From: Cardiocondyla obscurior | Lineage: Eukaryota > Arthropoda > Insecta > Hymenoptera > Formicidae | DNA length: 64,000 bases | Assembly: GCF_019399895.1 (NCBI RefSeq) | Contig: NC_091873.1 | Coordinates: forward strand, 1,620,001 to 1,684,000 | Direction: 5' to 3' | Shown: positions 13,769 through 25,300 of the stretch, piece after piece | Layout: each line of letters starts with the position of its first letter | Position numbering within the stretch: position 1 is the first letter of the stretch | The notes under the pieces: generated by a model | Database searches by the model: none | What the model saw: the letters and a program-made list of their open reading frames with translations, nothing else | Told to the model about the DNA's origin: nothing | Program-made: the position numbers and the translations under genes

Positions 13769-15833
13769 ATCGCGAATGTAACTTTGATAGCTACGTTATT
13801 ATGACGATCGCAAAATTTAATTAAGTTCCGCTGAAATGGCGCGTTGTATCGGACAAGTAAAATTTGCATAACGTTCGTAATATTACTGCAAAGTTGGTTT
13901 TAGTATGCCTATTGTCACGACATTGTTGAACCCATAAAATAATCTTAAAGCTCGACCAATGCTTACGCTAACAGTTTGCTAAACACGATTAGCATTTGTT
14001 CCACATTTTATTAAATAAAAAAGTTAATACTGGTTTAACTCGATGACAAATAACGTGTACAGCTTACTTTGACTACGGCGTTCCCGCGCCTTTAGCGAAA
14101 ATTGAGCGAAAATGATCATTTAATATCTGCTAGCACTTTGGACTGCGTAATATCTCCGAACGCGAGATAAATCCGCGACTGCGCGAGAGACGAGTCTTAA
14201 GTAGTTAACAGCCTGATACATTTAATTAAGTACCATAAATGAGAAGTCTCGCGCGCGGCGCACTTGGAAAACCGTAACATTTCCGTGGCACGCCACGGAA
14301 TTTCGCGGAGAGAAATCGCCGGCTCGCGCGCGCGAATTAAATTCCCTGTCATATAGCTTCCTATTACTTGAACAGCAGCCGTTCGTAGGATGACGATAAA
14401 ATTTTCGCGTCACGGGATTACGTGGACCGACAACATTCGCACGTGTGCGTCTCATTCATAAAGAAGAGAACGCGGATTGTGTCCGTGCGCGTTAACGCTC
14501 GTAAAGAGAGTTCTCTTCCTCTCCCTCCCCCCCTTTTTTCGATAGGGCGAAGGGTCGGAGGGCGATAAAAGGGCAGTAAGAGATACCGTGCGACGGCAGC
14601 GCGGGGTGAGAAATGTAGACGAAAACCAGAGAAATAGCCCGGCTTAATTCCCGCACGCACTTACGCGGCGATGCGGCGCGGAAAAAAAAAAAAAAAAGAA
14701 CGTGCGTTCGCCGCGTGGTGGCTCGCGCGAGAGCACGAGATCGGGCTCGTTTCTCCCCGGATATAATGCCCCGCGAAATAGCCCCTTTAGTATGATATAC
14801 GTATCACTTACGGCGCGCGATAATGAAAAGATTTGCCGGCTCTTTATGACTTCCGTGCAGCGGCTAACAGGATCGTTCATTTCTCTCGCCCGCGCCTCGC
14901 CTCCTGCGCCATTCTCCTCGCACGTTTTTCTTTCTCACGCAGATTTTCCGGATTTTCTGTTTTTCCATTCGACCGACGTACCATGCATATTACGATCGAT
15001 ACTCTGTGTATATAGTATATGTATTTCTATATATATATATTTGGTTAAGCTCATTACCGGAAAGCTTTTTGATAATAAATAAATAATGAAGATAACAATA
15101 AGCGTCCAATTGTGAAGTGAATAATTTTAGCTTCCAGTGGTTTCGGAATAAATTAATTTCATTACCGAGTTCGGAGTCGACTGTCTAGATTCGCGAGAGT
15201 ATAGCGTTATTTATCTTTTAACTCGGAAACTTCGCGTCAAATTAAATTGAAACTTTTCACATATTTCTTCGGCGTTATTATTTTTCTTTTTTTTTTTTTT
15301 ACGCATGTAGACACCGGAATAAAAACGATGCAGCGAGATAAAGGAGCTTTATGAGCATGTCGATAGAGCGGCTTTCTACGCGATACTACGTTACTAAGTG
15401 CTTCTCGTTACTAAGTAAATTACGTTATCGCGATACACGATTCGATCGATCGTGAGACGATAAGCGGATCGTTTTGTGAAAGTGCCGTAGAAGTAGCTGA
15501 TACTCGCGCCCACGTTATTTCTACGAAAACAAATCGTCACTCGCACATTTAACAAGCCCAAAGCGACAAATTGTGGGCGGTCGCGAGTGAGTTAGAGCGA
15601 CGTTTTAGGGAATTGAGTCGAGTAAGCGTGTCGCATATCAGCCGGCAGTTACGCGGATGAACGATGCCAGGAAAACATCGCGCTTTGCTTACACTACTAT
15701 TTTCTCGCACGCGCTAAATCATACTTAAAATCTGGCTCTTGAAAGCTTTTTTTATGTTCTTTATCTTCGCAGCGATAAATCGATAAAAAAGAAAAAAATA
15801 ATTCCATTGCTTCGCTAATGTGGAAGCGAGATT
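13769..15833. other. No gene seen
   Basis: A CpG-rich block at 14250-14960 creates overlapping Arg/Ser-rich frames. On the minus strand a gtaagt at about 14661 has only a T-run and no acceptor AG before it. Confidence 0.45.
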
Positions 15834-16316
15834 TTAGTCATTCTTACTCGAGTAGAAATTGAGTCTAATCGTTATCTAATGACTAACCAGCCGATCTGTG
15901 GTTTATCTCGTGGCTGTCTAGCAAAAACTGTTCGGCATTGAGCCAAAAATCTAATGCTTAAAACGTCTCGTAACGAGCTAGAAAAGGTAGATATCTAAAT
16001 GCTTTTCGCCGCGTACTAGTCTATTACGCGTACTGACCTTACGTGCTCGACTGCCAAGTCAGCTGGGTCTGCTGGATCCCGCGCCACGTGGACGTGCGGC
16101 GCGATAGCTGCCGTAAACGTACGCACGTGCTCATAGCGGGCCCGGCGGCCGGCAAACTCGGCAGCTGAGCGCGCGCTGACATAGATCAGTATGCGCATTA
16201 GACTAGTACGCGGCAAAAAACGTTTAGGTATTTAAATTTTCTAACTCGTTACGAGACATTTTGAGCGTTCAGCTAATCTGACAAATAAATTTCCACTCGG
16301 GTACTTTGACTAGTAG
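15834..16316. mobile_element. Foldback (long inverted repeat) element, MITE-like
   Basis: The left arm at about 15963-16040 (with ctcgtaacgagctagaaaa and ccgcgtactagtcta) reappears as an inverted copy at about 16181-16260, at roughly 80 percent identity by eye. Weaker outer complementarity (tagtca...ctcgagtagaaatt against its inverse near 16290-16312) suggests an element of about 480 bases. The middle, about 16041-16180, is GC-rich and has no convincing ORF. No target-site duplication could be fixed. A further arm copy lies at 62249-62299, so this is a dispersed family. No transposase is present, so it would be non-autonomous. Confidence 0.6.
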
Positions 16317-18085
16317 ACAATTGATATTTGTACAATATAATTTTATTTAAAGTTAAAAATGTTAGAACGGCATTGAATTTTAATCTCTTTTTCACTCATT
16401 AAGCTTGCTCTATAAAATTCATCTTGTTATTTGCTTTTTTATTATTTTTTTATTTTTTTATTTTTTGATTATCTTTCAAGTCAACTTGCTCGCTCATCCT
16501 GTTTATATGCACGCGTGTGTCTGTCTCTTTGCTTCGCGGATCTCCTCTCAGAGCTTACACTCTATTTCCACGACGATCTTCTCCACGTCCCGTGACTGCG
16601 CACGTCCCGGTAACGAGCGCGCCGTACTGTCGAGGAGGAAAAAGATTGGATTCCCGAGAATTTCGAGAGAAGAATTTTTTAATACGCGTACATAAACGTT
16701 TCGCATCGAGCTGCGCGACGTTCCGACGACGTAAAAATGTTCTTTATGGCGAAAGGCTTTTCGGGGTCGCGAAACGTCGAACGAAATACTGCGAGCGCTC
16801 TCTGAAACCAGGAAGAACGCTAATTCCAACGACGACATCACTCGCATACTTTTTCGCTCTTTAGAAAACGCGGGTTTTCCGACGCGCTGCAATTAAACGA
16901 GAGTGGTATCAACAAATTCGTGGACTAGATTGTGAATGCCATTGTCACATTTTATTGACACAGTGACAAGTACATGCATCATGTCCCCCAGACATGTAAC
17001 AATCAACGAACGTCATTTAATATTGCACTTTATATCTCTAACTACGATTTCATCTCGATCACGTTATATCGACAAGTTTGTTTGACATATTTGTTTAATA
17101 AAAAAAAAAAAAAATAATAACTAAAAAATAATAAAAAACTGATAGTAGTATGATTTTATCCTACAAAATTGAATATAAATCTTTGCAGTATTTTAAATAT
17201 CAATAAATTAAAATAGCATTTCAAGTCCCGGTATTGCAGCATCGAGATTTTATACATATATTCGCCGCGTTGATTGATAGGCGGTGTATTCCCTGCGTTT
17301 CAAAATAGAGCAACGCAGCAATCCGAAATCAAGCCAGGAAAAACAGAAAATGACAGAACATAGGAATGCGGGCAGGGTTTAAAAGGGTCACGATCCTTTC
17401 CGACTGTCGTCTGTGCGTGTCTGAATTTGCAACGGAGAGAAGGAAGAATTTTTCTAAATACTTTCGCGAAAAGAAGACGCCTTACCGATCTGCTTGACTG
17501 CGAGAAAATCTTACGATACTTGCGGACCACAGAGAACGAGAGAGATCGTTAAAAGCCGTCGTCATTTTAACGTCTTCATCCTCAGGGAGAATTTTGTGGC
17601 ATGTTGCGGGATGCCGTGAGATAGTGCAAGTTAGAATAAAGTTACGCCAGTTGATTCGATTACGTTAAAGTAAAAAAATATAAAAAATTAACGAAAGACA
17701 TTAAGTAATTCAAATAACTGACCCGTGCTTACAAAAAAATTTCAAGAATTAAAAAACAAAGCAACTTTTTGTTCGTTGCAATTATAACTTTGATTGATAT
17801 TATTTAATTAGGAATTATTTGAAGGTAATCGAATGACCGGGTAAAATCCAATTTTTAATCCGTTTAATAGGTTTCAGAGATAATTTCGCAGGCTTGTTCG
17901 ATCGGGAGATAGATAAAATTAAGAATGGAGAGATAAAAAGAAGAGGAAGGAATAAAACGTCTCGAGCGAGAGCTCGCGAGCGATTAATTGTCGAAATAAC
18001 TGAAGACGCGAGGAATCGTTTAGGTTAACATTCCAGGAACATTGTTTGCCGCGGATACACTCAGTTGGAACGTACGCCTCCGGAC
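16317..18085. other. No gene seen
   Basis: Short frames at 16405-16892 overlap on both strands and show no motif. The remainder is AT-rich, with an A-run near 17101-17115. Confidence 0.45.
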
Positions 18086-18148
18086 ACGCGGGACATAATA
18101 TACGGGGACAGTTACGGTCCTTGGTCCGACGTATATTATGTCCCGTGT
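18086..18148. ncRNA. 19-bp hairpin of microRNA-precursor size
   Basis: The arms 18086-18104 and 18130-18148 pair over all 19 positions (18 Watson-Crick and one G-U), around GGGACATAATATAC and its complement. A 25-base loop lies between them, in which GGAC and GTCC could add four pairs after a 2x2 internal loop. The size fits an animal microRNA precursor, but the near-perfect stem also fits a small inverted-repeat insertion. The arms match no conserved insect microRNA I know. Transcription is not shown. Confidence 0.3.
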
Positions 18149-20532
18149 AAGTGCTGCACCGCTCTAGACGTCCATCACGTAACGCTCTACGTACGTGAAC
18201 ATGCGCGAGGAATTCACCTCGTGAAAAATGAACTCTGTTTCTTTCCGACAATAAATTAACTGACAATATTCAAACGTGTAATCATTACGGCACAAGCTCG
18301 TTCGACAATCGTTTGCGAATTCTGCACGAATGCTTGACGTGCTCCGATTAAAAAAAAAGAAATTTAGTGTACTTTTCGCGATAAACTACGTTTTAACATA
18401 AATTTATTATATTGATTTTTTTTTAATCGGTGTAAAAGTACATGAGAAAATTTTATTCTCTTTTGAATGTGAAACGAGCAGCTTTCTTTTAACAGCTTTT
18501 TGCTCGAAATTCTCCGCCAGCTGTGATTTTATTTTCACCCTTTTCTAGGCGCACGCGACGCCAGACGTGGCCGATTTATTCCTTCGTTGTTAGAATCATT
18601 CGTACGATAAATAAAATCTGTAGGAAGAAGGGTACGCGGTAGTATAAGTGAAGCAACGACAAGCTCGCCACGGTTCGTCGCGATCTACGCGCGAATGCGT
18701 ACGGTGGTTTCACGCCTGTCATGTAGACGACGTTTAAATCGAGCGCAGAAAAACGCGACTCGTTTCGCAGTCTCCGGGTGGCGTGTCGGAATTTTTCTCT
18801 CGCGGCGCCTATTTTTCGTCGACTCTCTGCGAAATGACTCATTATCGCTCAAAATAAACTCCTGTGCATTTTAATTCCCCACGCGTAGAATATATATTTT
18901 CCATAAAATACAATTAAAGTAATATAAACCGGCGGAACAGGTAAAGTGGACAGCTATATAAAATATGTATGAATAGTCCGGGATTAAAAAGAAAAAAGAA
19001 ACAAGAAATAAAACGCCACAACTTCTTTTCGCGCTTTAAAGAGAAGAAAGAAGGTGACGGTTTTTCCAGATGCCGATCGCAGGCGTCGCGAAGACGTGTC
19101 TCGCTAATTGCACACTCGGCCTGAAATATTTGGACGTGATCGAAATTTCGGCCACCAGACACCGTGTGCCAACGAGTTGCGCAAATATTTACGACCTCTC
19201 TCGCCCTCGCGATTTTCCTCTGTGAGGCTTCGCCGTCGTTATCCGCGCTATAGAAGATCCATTTTTTTCGTATTAAAATAAAATTAAACGCAGCTCCGTG
19301 ACGAGGGAAGAATGGCGCTGCATGAAAAATCACCGTCCACCTCTTCGCGAAGAAAGGATATTACGGATGTTACGGTTCTTCTTACTGGAATCGTAAATCT
19401 TTCCGCGCCGCCGTTGAGCTTCGTGAGGTTTTACGAGACACCAACTGGCTGTTCTCGTCGGGCCCGATGATTTCCTTCTTAACCGTATGATATTGGACGT
19501 ACATTTGTTTTAGCATTGCCAAATGTGAAAAATAAAACGCATTGACGAGTAATTAATTATCTTTTAACAGTGCAATTTTTATTTTACTTTTACTATCGTT
19601 ATCAGGCTGACTTTACAGCTCATTATAATATTTTATTAATACTACCGTCACCAGAGATATTTATATTAATGCTTTAAGATTTTTTTAATGTTGCAAGTTT
19701 TACAAAAACATTAACAATAGTCTCTCGAGCGATGTCGAAACTAACTTCTACGAACGCATCGCCAATATCCGATGGTTTCCCAATAAACTTGTGCAGGTTC
19801 GCGTGGCCTCATCCGTGCCAATTAGGGAGCTAATTGATTTCGAGTGTAAATCTCTAATGCGCAGTAAGATTTTTCAACGACGCCGCCGTTTCGATCGGGG
19901 GCTGCGGTTGCGGCGGGCTTGCAAGCAGAGCTTGCAGGCGAAAGCAGTTGTTCTCACTAAATTTACGACGACGAGAAGGCTAACCCTTCTTTCTTACAGC
20001 TCTTCACTCTCGCTGCTCAGTTTCTCCGCCGTTAATGAGTCCCTATCGTACGGCGCCATATGTTTCCCCGGCAATACTATTTGTTTTTTCCCCTTTTCTT
20101 TTTTTTTTCCTTTTTTTTGGTCTTTTTTTTTTTTTTTTTTTTTAAAGGGGTGGAGGGCTTTTACCGTTGGTCGTATACGTCTCGCTCGCGTTCCAAATCC
20201 GCGTGTAAAATGTAACTTAACCGCTTTACTACATGCGCTCGCGGCCGCGGAAGGGTTGGCCATTAATAGTCGATTTTTTTTTTTTTTTTTTTTTTGGGTT
20301 TATGTTATATTCATACGTTGACAATGGGTGGATGTACAGCGGGAAATTTCATCGGCGCGCGGAATACAAATAAGCAAACAGATATTGGCGATGATGGGAA
20401 ATCGATCATTCGATTGATGCAAACGCGCTTATTGTTCGGCGAGGGGCAGCAACGAGGCGCAAAACATTTTATCGCTACTACCGTCGTCATGCGCAGAGAC
20501 GCTGTTCTCCTCTTCACTGCATTATCCAGTAT
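18149..20532. other. No gene seen apart from T-rich tracts
   Basis: An acceptor-like ttcttttaacag near 18500 opens a 47-codon frame, Arg/Ile-rich, that ends at a weak gtacgc; I do not support it. The 3' flank of the secreted peptide gene (20300-20532) has no clear poly(A) signal. Confidence 0.4.
20098..20143. repeat. T-rich tract ending in T21
   Basis: Several T runs separated by cc and gg end in 21 consecutive T at 20123-20143. A second run of about 20 T lies at 20275-20295. Both sit just downstream of the secreted peptide gene on its 3' side. Confidence 0.85.
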
Positions 20533-20582
20533 TTAATTAGCGGTCGGTTTTGGAGAATCTACGGTTCGCCACTTTCCCTCTA
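20533..20582 (-). CDS. Exon 4 of the secreted peptide gene: C-terminal tail and stop
   Basis: The acceptor is very strong: a T-run, cttcttcttt and gggcag. The first two bases complete a Val codon split by the intron. Fifteen residues follow (EGKWRTVDSPKPTAN), then TAA. I could not fix a poly(A) site: ATTAAA overlaps the stop codon, and no clean AATAAA follows within about 250 bases. Confidence 0.68.
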
Positions 20583-21157
20583 CTGCCCAAAGAAGAAGAA
20601 AAAAAAAAAGGGTTGGATCATTTATTCCGAGTAGCGCGTACAGCTGCGAGCGTTGCATCCGTAAAAAGGTCATATTACGTACCGCAGGTCAGACGTGCTA
20701 CACAAACTGATTCTGGGCCGCAGTCGCGATCACTTTTGCAAAAGTGCTGTTTCGCTTTACTATCGAGCTCGAGGACCTCTCTTCTTCGCCGATCCGGCAG
20801 TTGTAGAGACACGACTTCTGAGTCGCTCTTGGAAAATACAAATAACGTTGATATCATTACGGAAGAATTGATTAGCGATTGAAGAAATTTAAATCGATAT
20901 CCGCGCGAAAGTGATAACGCGCGCGAGTACTCACGGACTCTTTGCTGGAGTCGTCCAAATCGATCACCTGAATGTCCGGCTTTCCCTAAGATGGAACGAC
21001 CAAGCGAGATTAGCACGTAATCACTGTGTAACACTATGCTTTTCACTGCGCGTCTGAACGGCAAGATTAAATCGATTCTCCGTACCTTGTCGTGAATGAT
21101 ACATGATTTGGCCGAGACGGTGTATATTAACAACGCAATAAGAAGAAGTCGGCTCAT
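20533..21157 (-). CDS. Secreted cysteine-containing prohormone-like peptide precursor (4 exons, 105 aa)
   Basis: Four exons on the minus strand join without a frame break: 21086-21157, 20935-20985, 20683-20827 and 20533-20582. The introns are 100, 107 and 100 bases, usual for insects. Residues 1-16 (MSRLLLIALLIYTVSA) form a textbook signal peptide. Next come KSCIIHDK, an acidic linker (GKPDIQVIDLDDSSKES), a segment ending in the tetrabasic site RRRR (about residues 54-57), and a C-terminal domain with cysteines spaced C-x5-C-x5-C-x5-C (FCKSDRDCGPESVC, then VARLTC). The protein ends VEGKWRTVDSPKPTAN and stop. The layout (signal, propeptide, convertase site, small cysteine domain) is that of a secreted neuropeptide, prohormone or growth-factor-like peptide made in the secretory pathway and cut by a furin-type enzyme. 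The total of five cysteines is odd, which could mean dimerisation. I do not recognise the family. The structure is strongly supported; the function is inference. Confidence 0.78.
20683..20827 (-). CDS. Exon 3 of the secreted peptide gene: RRRR site and cysteine domain
   Basis: The acceptor has a good pyrimidine stretch (ttatttgtattttccaag) and the donor is gtacgtaa. The exon is 145 bases, entering at phase 0 and leaving at phase 1. It encodes a Ser/Asp/Glu start, the RRRR cleavage site and all four cysteines of the C-terminal domain. A later AG inside the exon (after AGAGAG) could give a shorter form starting at VLELDS, but it has no pyrimidine tract. Confidence 0.74.
20935..20985 (-). CDS. 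Exon 2 of the secreted peptide gene: acidic linker
   Basis: This 51-base exon is phase 0 at both ends. The acceptor is catcttag and the donor is the strong gtgagtac. It encodes 17 residues rich in Asp, Ser and Lys and lacks cysteine. Because it is symmetric, skipping it would keep the frame. Confidence 0.72.
21086..21157 (-). CDS. Exon 1 of the secreted peptide gene: start codon and signal peptide
   Basis: The ATG is at 21157-21155. The 24 codons end exactly at a codon boundary (HDK), followed by the donor gtacgg. Sixteen hydrophobic-rich residues ending in VSA give a clear signal-peptidase site. The bases just before the ATG also read as an acceptor (ctcgcccgacag, then C), so this exon may be the second transcribed exon behind a 5' UTR exon. 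Confidence 0.75.
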
Positions 21158-21212
21158 GCTGTCGGGCGAGATGTGTTTAACGGAATAACGACGCTTTACG
21201 ACGCGCGAACAT

Positions 21213-21220
21213 CCTTTATA
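21213..21220 (-). promoter_or_regulatory. TATA box upstream of the secreted peptide gene
   Basis: TATAAAGG on the minus strand lies 56 bases before the ATG at 21157. A start about 30 bases downstream, near 21190, would leave a 5' UTR of about 30 bases. This fits a TATA-driven, tissue-restricted peptide gene. The competing reading is that this stretch is intron and the ATG exon is entered through the acceptor just before the ATG. Confidence 0.45.
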
Positions 21221-21853
21221 CTCGATCCTAAAGCGCCCGTTGCGAAATTGTTCCATCAGCGCGTTCTTATCGAAGCGTCGTTAAAGCGCACCTTTAGAAA
21301 ATGGATTGCTAACGCTTCTCTTAACTCGACCGGAAATTACGCAAACGTGGATGATTTCCGACGTTACTTTAAGTGTCTGCGGGATTTACCGCTCATTTTC
21401 TCGCTTATTTATCTAAATTAGAAAAAAAAATAATAATAATAAAAAAGAAGAGGGTGGCGCGTCGTAAAGTACACGTCTCGCAATTTTCTCGAAATGGGTC
21501 TCCATTATCTTAATTTCACGGTTTTTCAAAGTGCTGTTTCAACTGATCTTATCAACGAAAAGTATTTCCTACCAAAGTTTTCGTCAGGAGAGCTATATGC
21601 GTAATTCAATAAACAAGAATGCACTTCCCTCGCTTTGAAAATATACTCGAAGTAATGGCCGTCGTTCGCTGCACCGCGGCTGTACAATAGTAATAAAAAT
21701 ATCTTATCGATTATTTCGAAACGATGCAATCGCATGCTGCTTGTAGGCCGGCAATGCCTCGCGCATCCTTATTCGATTTTCCGGTATTCCCTTAAGCGAC
21801 ATATATTCTCAGTCTCTTCTCGGATCAGTCGGATCCTCGGGAGACAGAGAGGA

Positions 21854-22149
21854 TACTTACTGTGCATTTTCCGCGGAATACCGCGCTACCTTCCGTAAAA
21901 TAAGAAATACGAGACGCTCGTTTTCCGATGCCCGAGGAGGTCCGGTCCCACGAGTGCAGTATGCATTTTCGCGTTCACTCGCGCGTCTGGGCGAGGCGGC
22001 GCGAGGACGACTTTTCATCGGGGGCCCGACTTTAATGACCGACGATGCTCGACATTCGATCACGAACAAAGAGTACTGCCTTTCATTTTCCGCCTCTTCG
22101 GACGGAAATGCGCGCCGAAGAAGAAGAAGAGCCGGACATTCGGAATTAA
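21854..22149 (-). other. Possible upstream exon or 5' UTR exon on the minus strand
   Basis: On the minus strand an open stretch ends at a near-consensus donor (GCACA, then gtaagtatcc) at about 21854. A T-run near 22205-22232 followed by ctaacaaag could serve as an acceptor. The open frame is about 90 codons but looks like CpG-rich chance sequence, low in domain character. Its likeliest role, if any, is as a non-coding first exon spliced over about 0.7 kb to the acceptor just before the ATG at 21157. Only the donor is convincing. Confidence 0.25.
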
Positions 22150-22324
22150 AACCTTTAATCAGCCGCGCGCCATTAACTTTGTTAGCGGGGTACGTTGCGG
22201 TTATTGCGGAGCCAAAAAAAAAAAAAAAAAAAAACCCCAAAAAAAAGAAATGAAAAGAAAAGACGAAAACGGAAAGGGAGGAAAGGGTAGCATGGAAAAT
22301 ACGACGAAAGAGTAAAAACTGCAC

Positions 22325-25300
22325 CGCATGCCGAAGTGCCCGGCCCTACCACGTTCCTTAGTCGCGTTCGAATGATTATCGCGCGCCCATTAGCACTTTA
22401 ACTCACGCCGTTCGTTTATTACGCGAATAATCAAAGATGTTTTTAGCCACCGCCGCCGGCGAAATGGCTACATTAGGAAATTGCACGCCCGGCATCGCGC
22501 ATATCGTTATTTTCGCTGCCTCGTTATCTGTCTTTGAGGGAGCTCTTTCATTCGCGCTGATACATTCACGTATGCCTGCTGGGATAACTTCGTGTTTATT
22601 TCGAGTGGAAGGGTCATTAATATCTTGTTTTTCTTGCATCATTAATTCCGAAATAAAATATTATGCAGAAAAATATTATATTGTAACATTTTTCATTAAA
22701 CGAGCTTTCCCATTTATTGCATATAATTAAATAGAAATAATAATCCAATTATTTGAATTAGTTTAATTAAAGAATTACATGCCTGCTGCAACTGTTAAAA
22801 ATTAATTATTGGACGAGAGCAGCACTTCTTATTTTTTTTTTTTCTTTCCCCTCCTTCCTTTCTCGTGAGAAAGGCACGCGAAATATTAGAAGTTACAAAA
22901 CAGAAAGGTACCGTAAAAAAAGCTATGCAAAAATTTAAATTATTTTTTAGAGAATACTGTGTTGCGCGTCCATTATCATTAACGCCATACTATATACTCT
23001 CGTGAGGTTAATTCTTAACACTACATGCTAATAGCGAGGGAAGTGCAGCTATTTACATAGCACCGTACTGTTAGCGAAGTTGTCATGTGAAGGAGTCCAA
23101 ATTAGACAGTGGCGGAGTCCTCGACGATCCGACAACGTGACCGGAAGTCTCTTTGTTCGCCCTTTGTTGATTGCCGAACAACGTGGAACCACTCATTAGC
23201 TTAGCAAATAATACTCCCGCCAAGTACGGCCCCTGATCCTTAGACAAACAAACCAGCACGGTGTCGCCAGTACTTGGTTTTATATCTTTATTTCGTTTAT
23301 AACTCCGGCACGATTTACTTGCTTAGCGATTACTCGTTATTAAAAGATTAAAGCGCTGTTCATTGTATTACGAATGTAGAAGCGTTGAAATTAAGAATCG
23401 AATAATGTACTGTATAATATTCTCTTATATTATTAGAAATATTACGCATAGCCGTACGGCAAGTTTTGAATAAATGCACGATTAAATTTCTAATACCGTG
23501 TCTTCAATTTATCAATCTACTTTATTTATGCGCAAGCGAGAGGCGAAGTGTTCGACAAAAGAGCCTGGTTTGCTCAAGTCGCCGGGCTGCTTTAGGAAAA
23601 CAAATTGGAAATAGTTCAGAAGAACAAAAGCAAACAGAGAGCTATACGGGCTTTTCTTGGCGCTCCTTGACTCTACGGAAAGAAATGCACGGACCAAATT
23701 AGTTGGAACAGTCACAGTCCAGACGACAGGTTGTGAATGATGAATGAATACTGTAGTAATACCCCGAGAAAGGTAATTTTGAACTTTTCCGCGGTAAACG
23801 GCAAGTCTAGACGTTTGCGAGAATAGTACAGGCACAAATCTCATAAACTGCAAGATATAGAGCTAAATACTTGAGAGAGAAAACCGACTACAGGCTTTCT
23901 GTCACGAATCTGTTTAATAACGTTAACTCGGGCAATTACAGTAATAACTAGCGCAACATTACAAGATATATTTTCAACCTGAAGACTATTTGTATTTATT
24001 TTACGTAAGATAAAATTTTTATGTTGCAAACTTTCCGCAGTTTTTTTTTTTTTTTTTTTTTAATATTAATATTTTATCATTTTAAAGATAATTTTTTCAA
24101 TACATTAATTAATTGTTATATTTTAATAGATAACGTTAATGTTGATAAAATAAACCTCGTGCTTTTGCGTTTGTTGCTCATTTACATTTTTCTAAAGCGA
24201 TCGTCAATCTTATTAATCGCTGAGAAACACTTTTTCGTCGAAGAGTGATTGAAAAAGAGGCAGCAACGAATGTTTCGTTGTCGTGTTAAATGGTCGACGT
24301 TGCGCGCAAGTATACGCGAGAAAAACAAATCGCAGATTCGCAGGGATCGTTTGTATATTTAGATCATGCTCTCTTACGTACAATGCTGTTTCTCTTTCTT
24401 CTCTTTTCTTTCTTTTATTTTTCATCTTAACTCGCCAAATGTATCTCTCCCAAAGTAATCGAAATAACTCGATACCAATATTTAATTCCATTCTTTTTTC
24501 ACGCTTTTCTTAGATCCCGCGAGCTTTTGTGATCGAGTGTATGTCCGATCTAAAGCGGTTCATCCGATTACCACTCGAACAAGCGGATTACTTTTCACGA
24601 ATATCACATTTTTCACTTTGCGAAAAGCAAAAAATTATTTAACGCCAGTCGCAGATCGCGCCCGAGCATGTGCGTGTACCCACGTACGGGCGAGCGGATA
24701 CAACACATGGACGTTATATTCTCGAGCGCGGCGTGCTCATGCAGTATTCATTCGAAAGCGTTTAATAACCAATACCGTCGGCGAGCGGAATGTAATATTT
24801 TTTATATACCCGTATACAAAAAAAGAAAAAATAAAAAAAAAAAAGAAAAAAAAACGATGAAAATCCGATATATCGGCGTGAGGTGCGCGCGAGCTCCATG
24901 GACGCGTCGCGATTTGTTTTCACAGATTTTTTCTTCGGGCATTATCGCGCGTCGGGCGAAATGCGATCTTTATCCCGTCCCAATTCGTTTATCAGCGAAA
25001 TAATCGGAAAATAACATACTTCAACGTCGATCGTCGTAACAAGACCCGGCGAATGATGATTAATGACAAAATCCGGGGCGCTTATTAAACGGCCCGGCTA
25101 ATAGAAGGCCTTGCAAAATTATTCAACATCGATATACCCCGCGCGGTAGAACATCAGTGATATCGATCGCACGATGCAGAATTTATCAGAACGGTGGAAG
25201 AGCGTGCGTGCACGCACGCGGAATCCATGGGAAAGCGGCTTAATTGAAGCGATTATCCCCTCGTTCACAAAGAGATAGTGACCAGCATTTCGTGATGCAC

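Noticed and set aside
19791..20321. 176-codon plus-strand frame
   Set aside because: Long Phe runs come from T homopolymers, and the frame lies on the 3' flank of the minus-strand gene. There are no domains.
20675..21256. A 193-codon uninterrupted reading of the secreted peptide locus
   Set aside because: It starts upstream of the signal-peptide ATG and reads through introns 1 and 2, which have clear donors and acceptors. The spliced model explains the sequence better.
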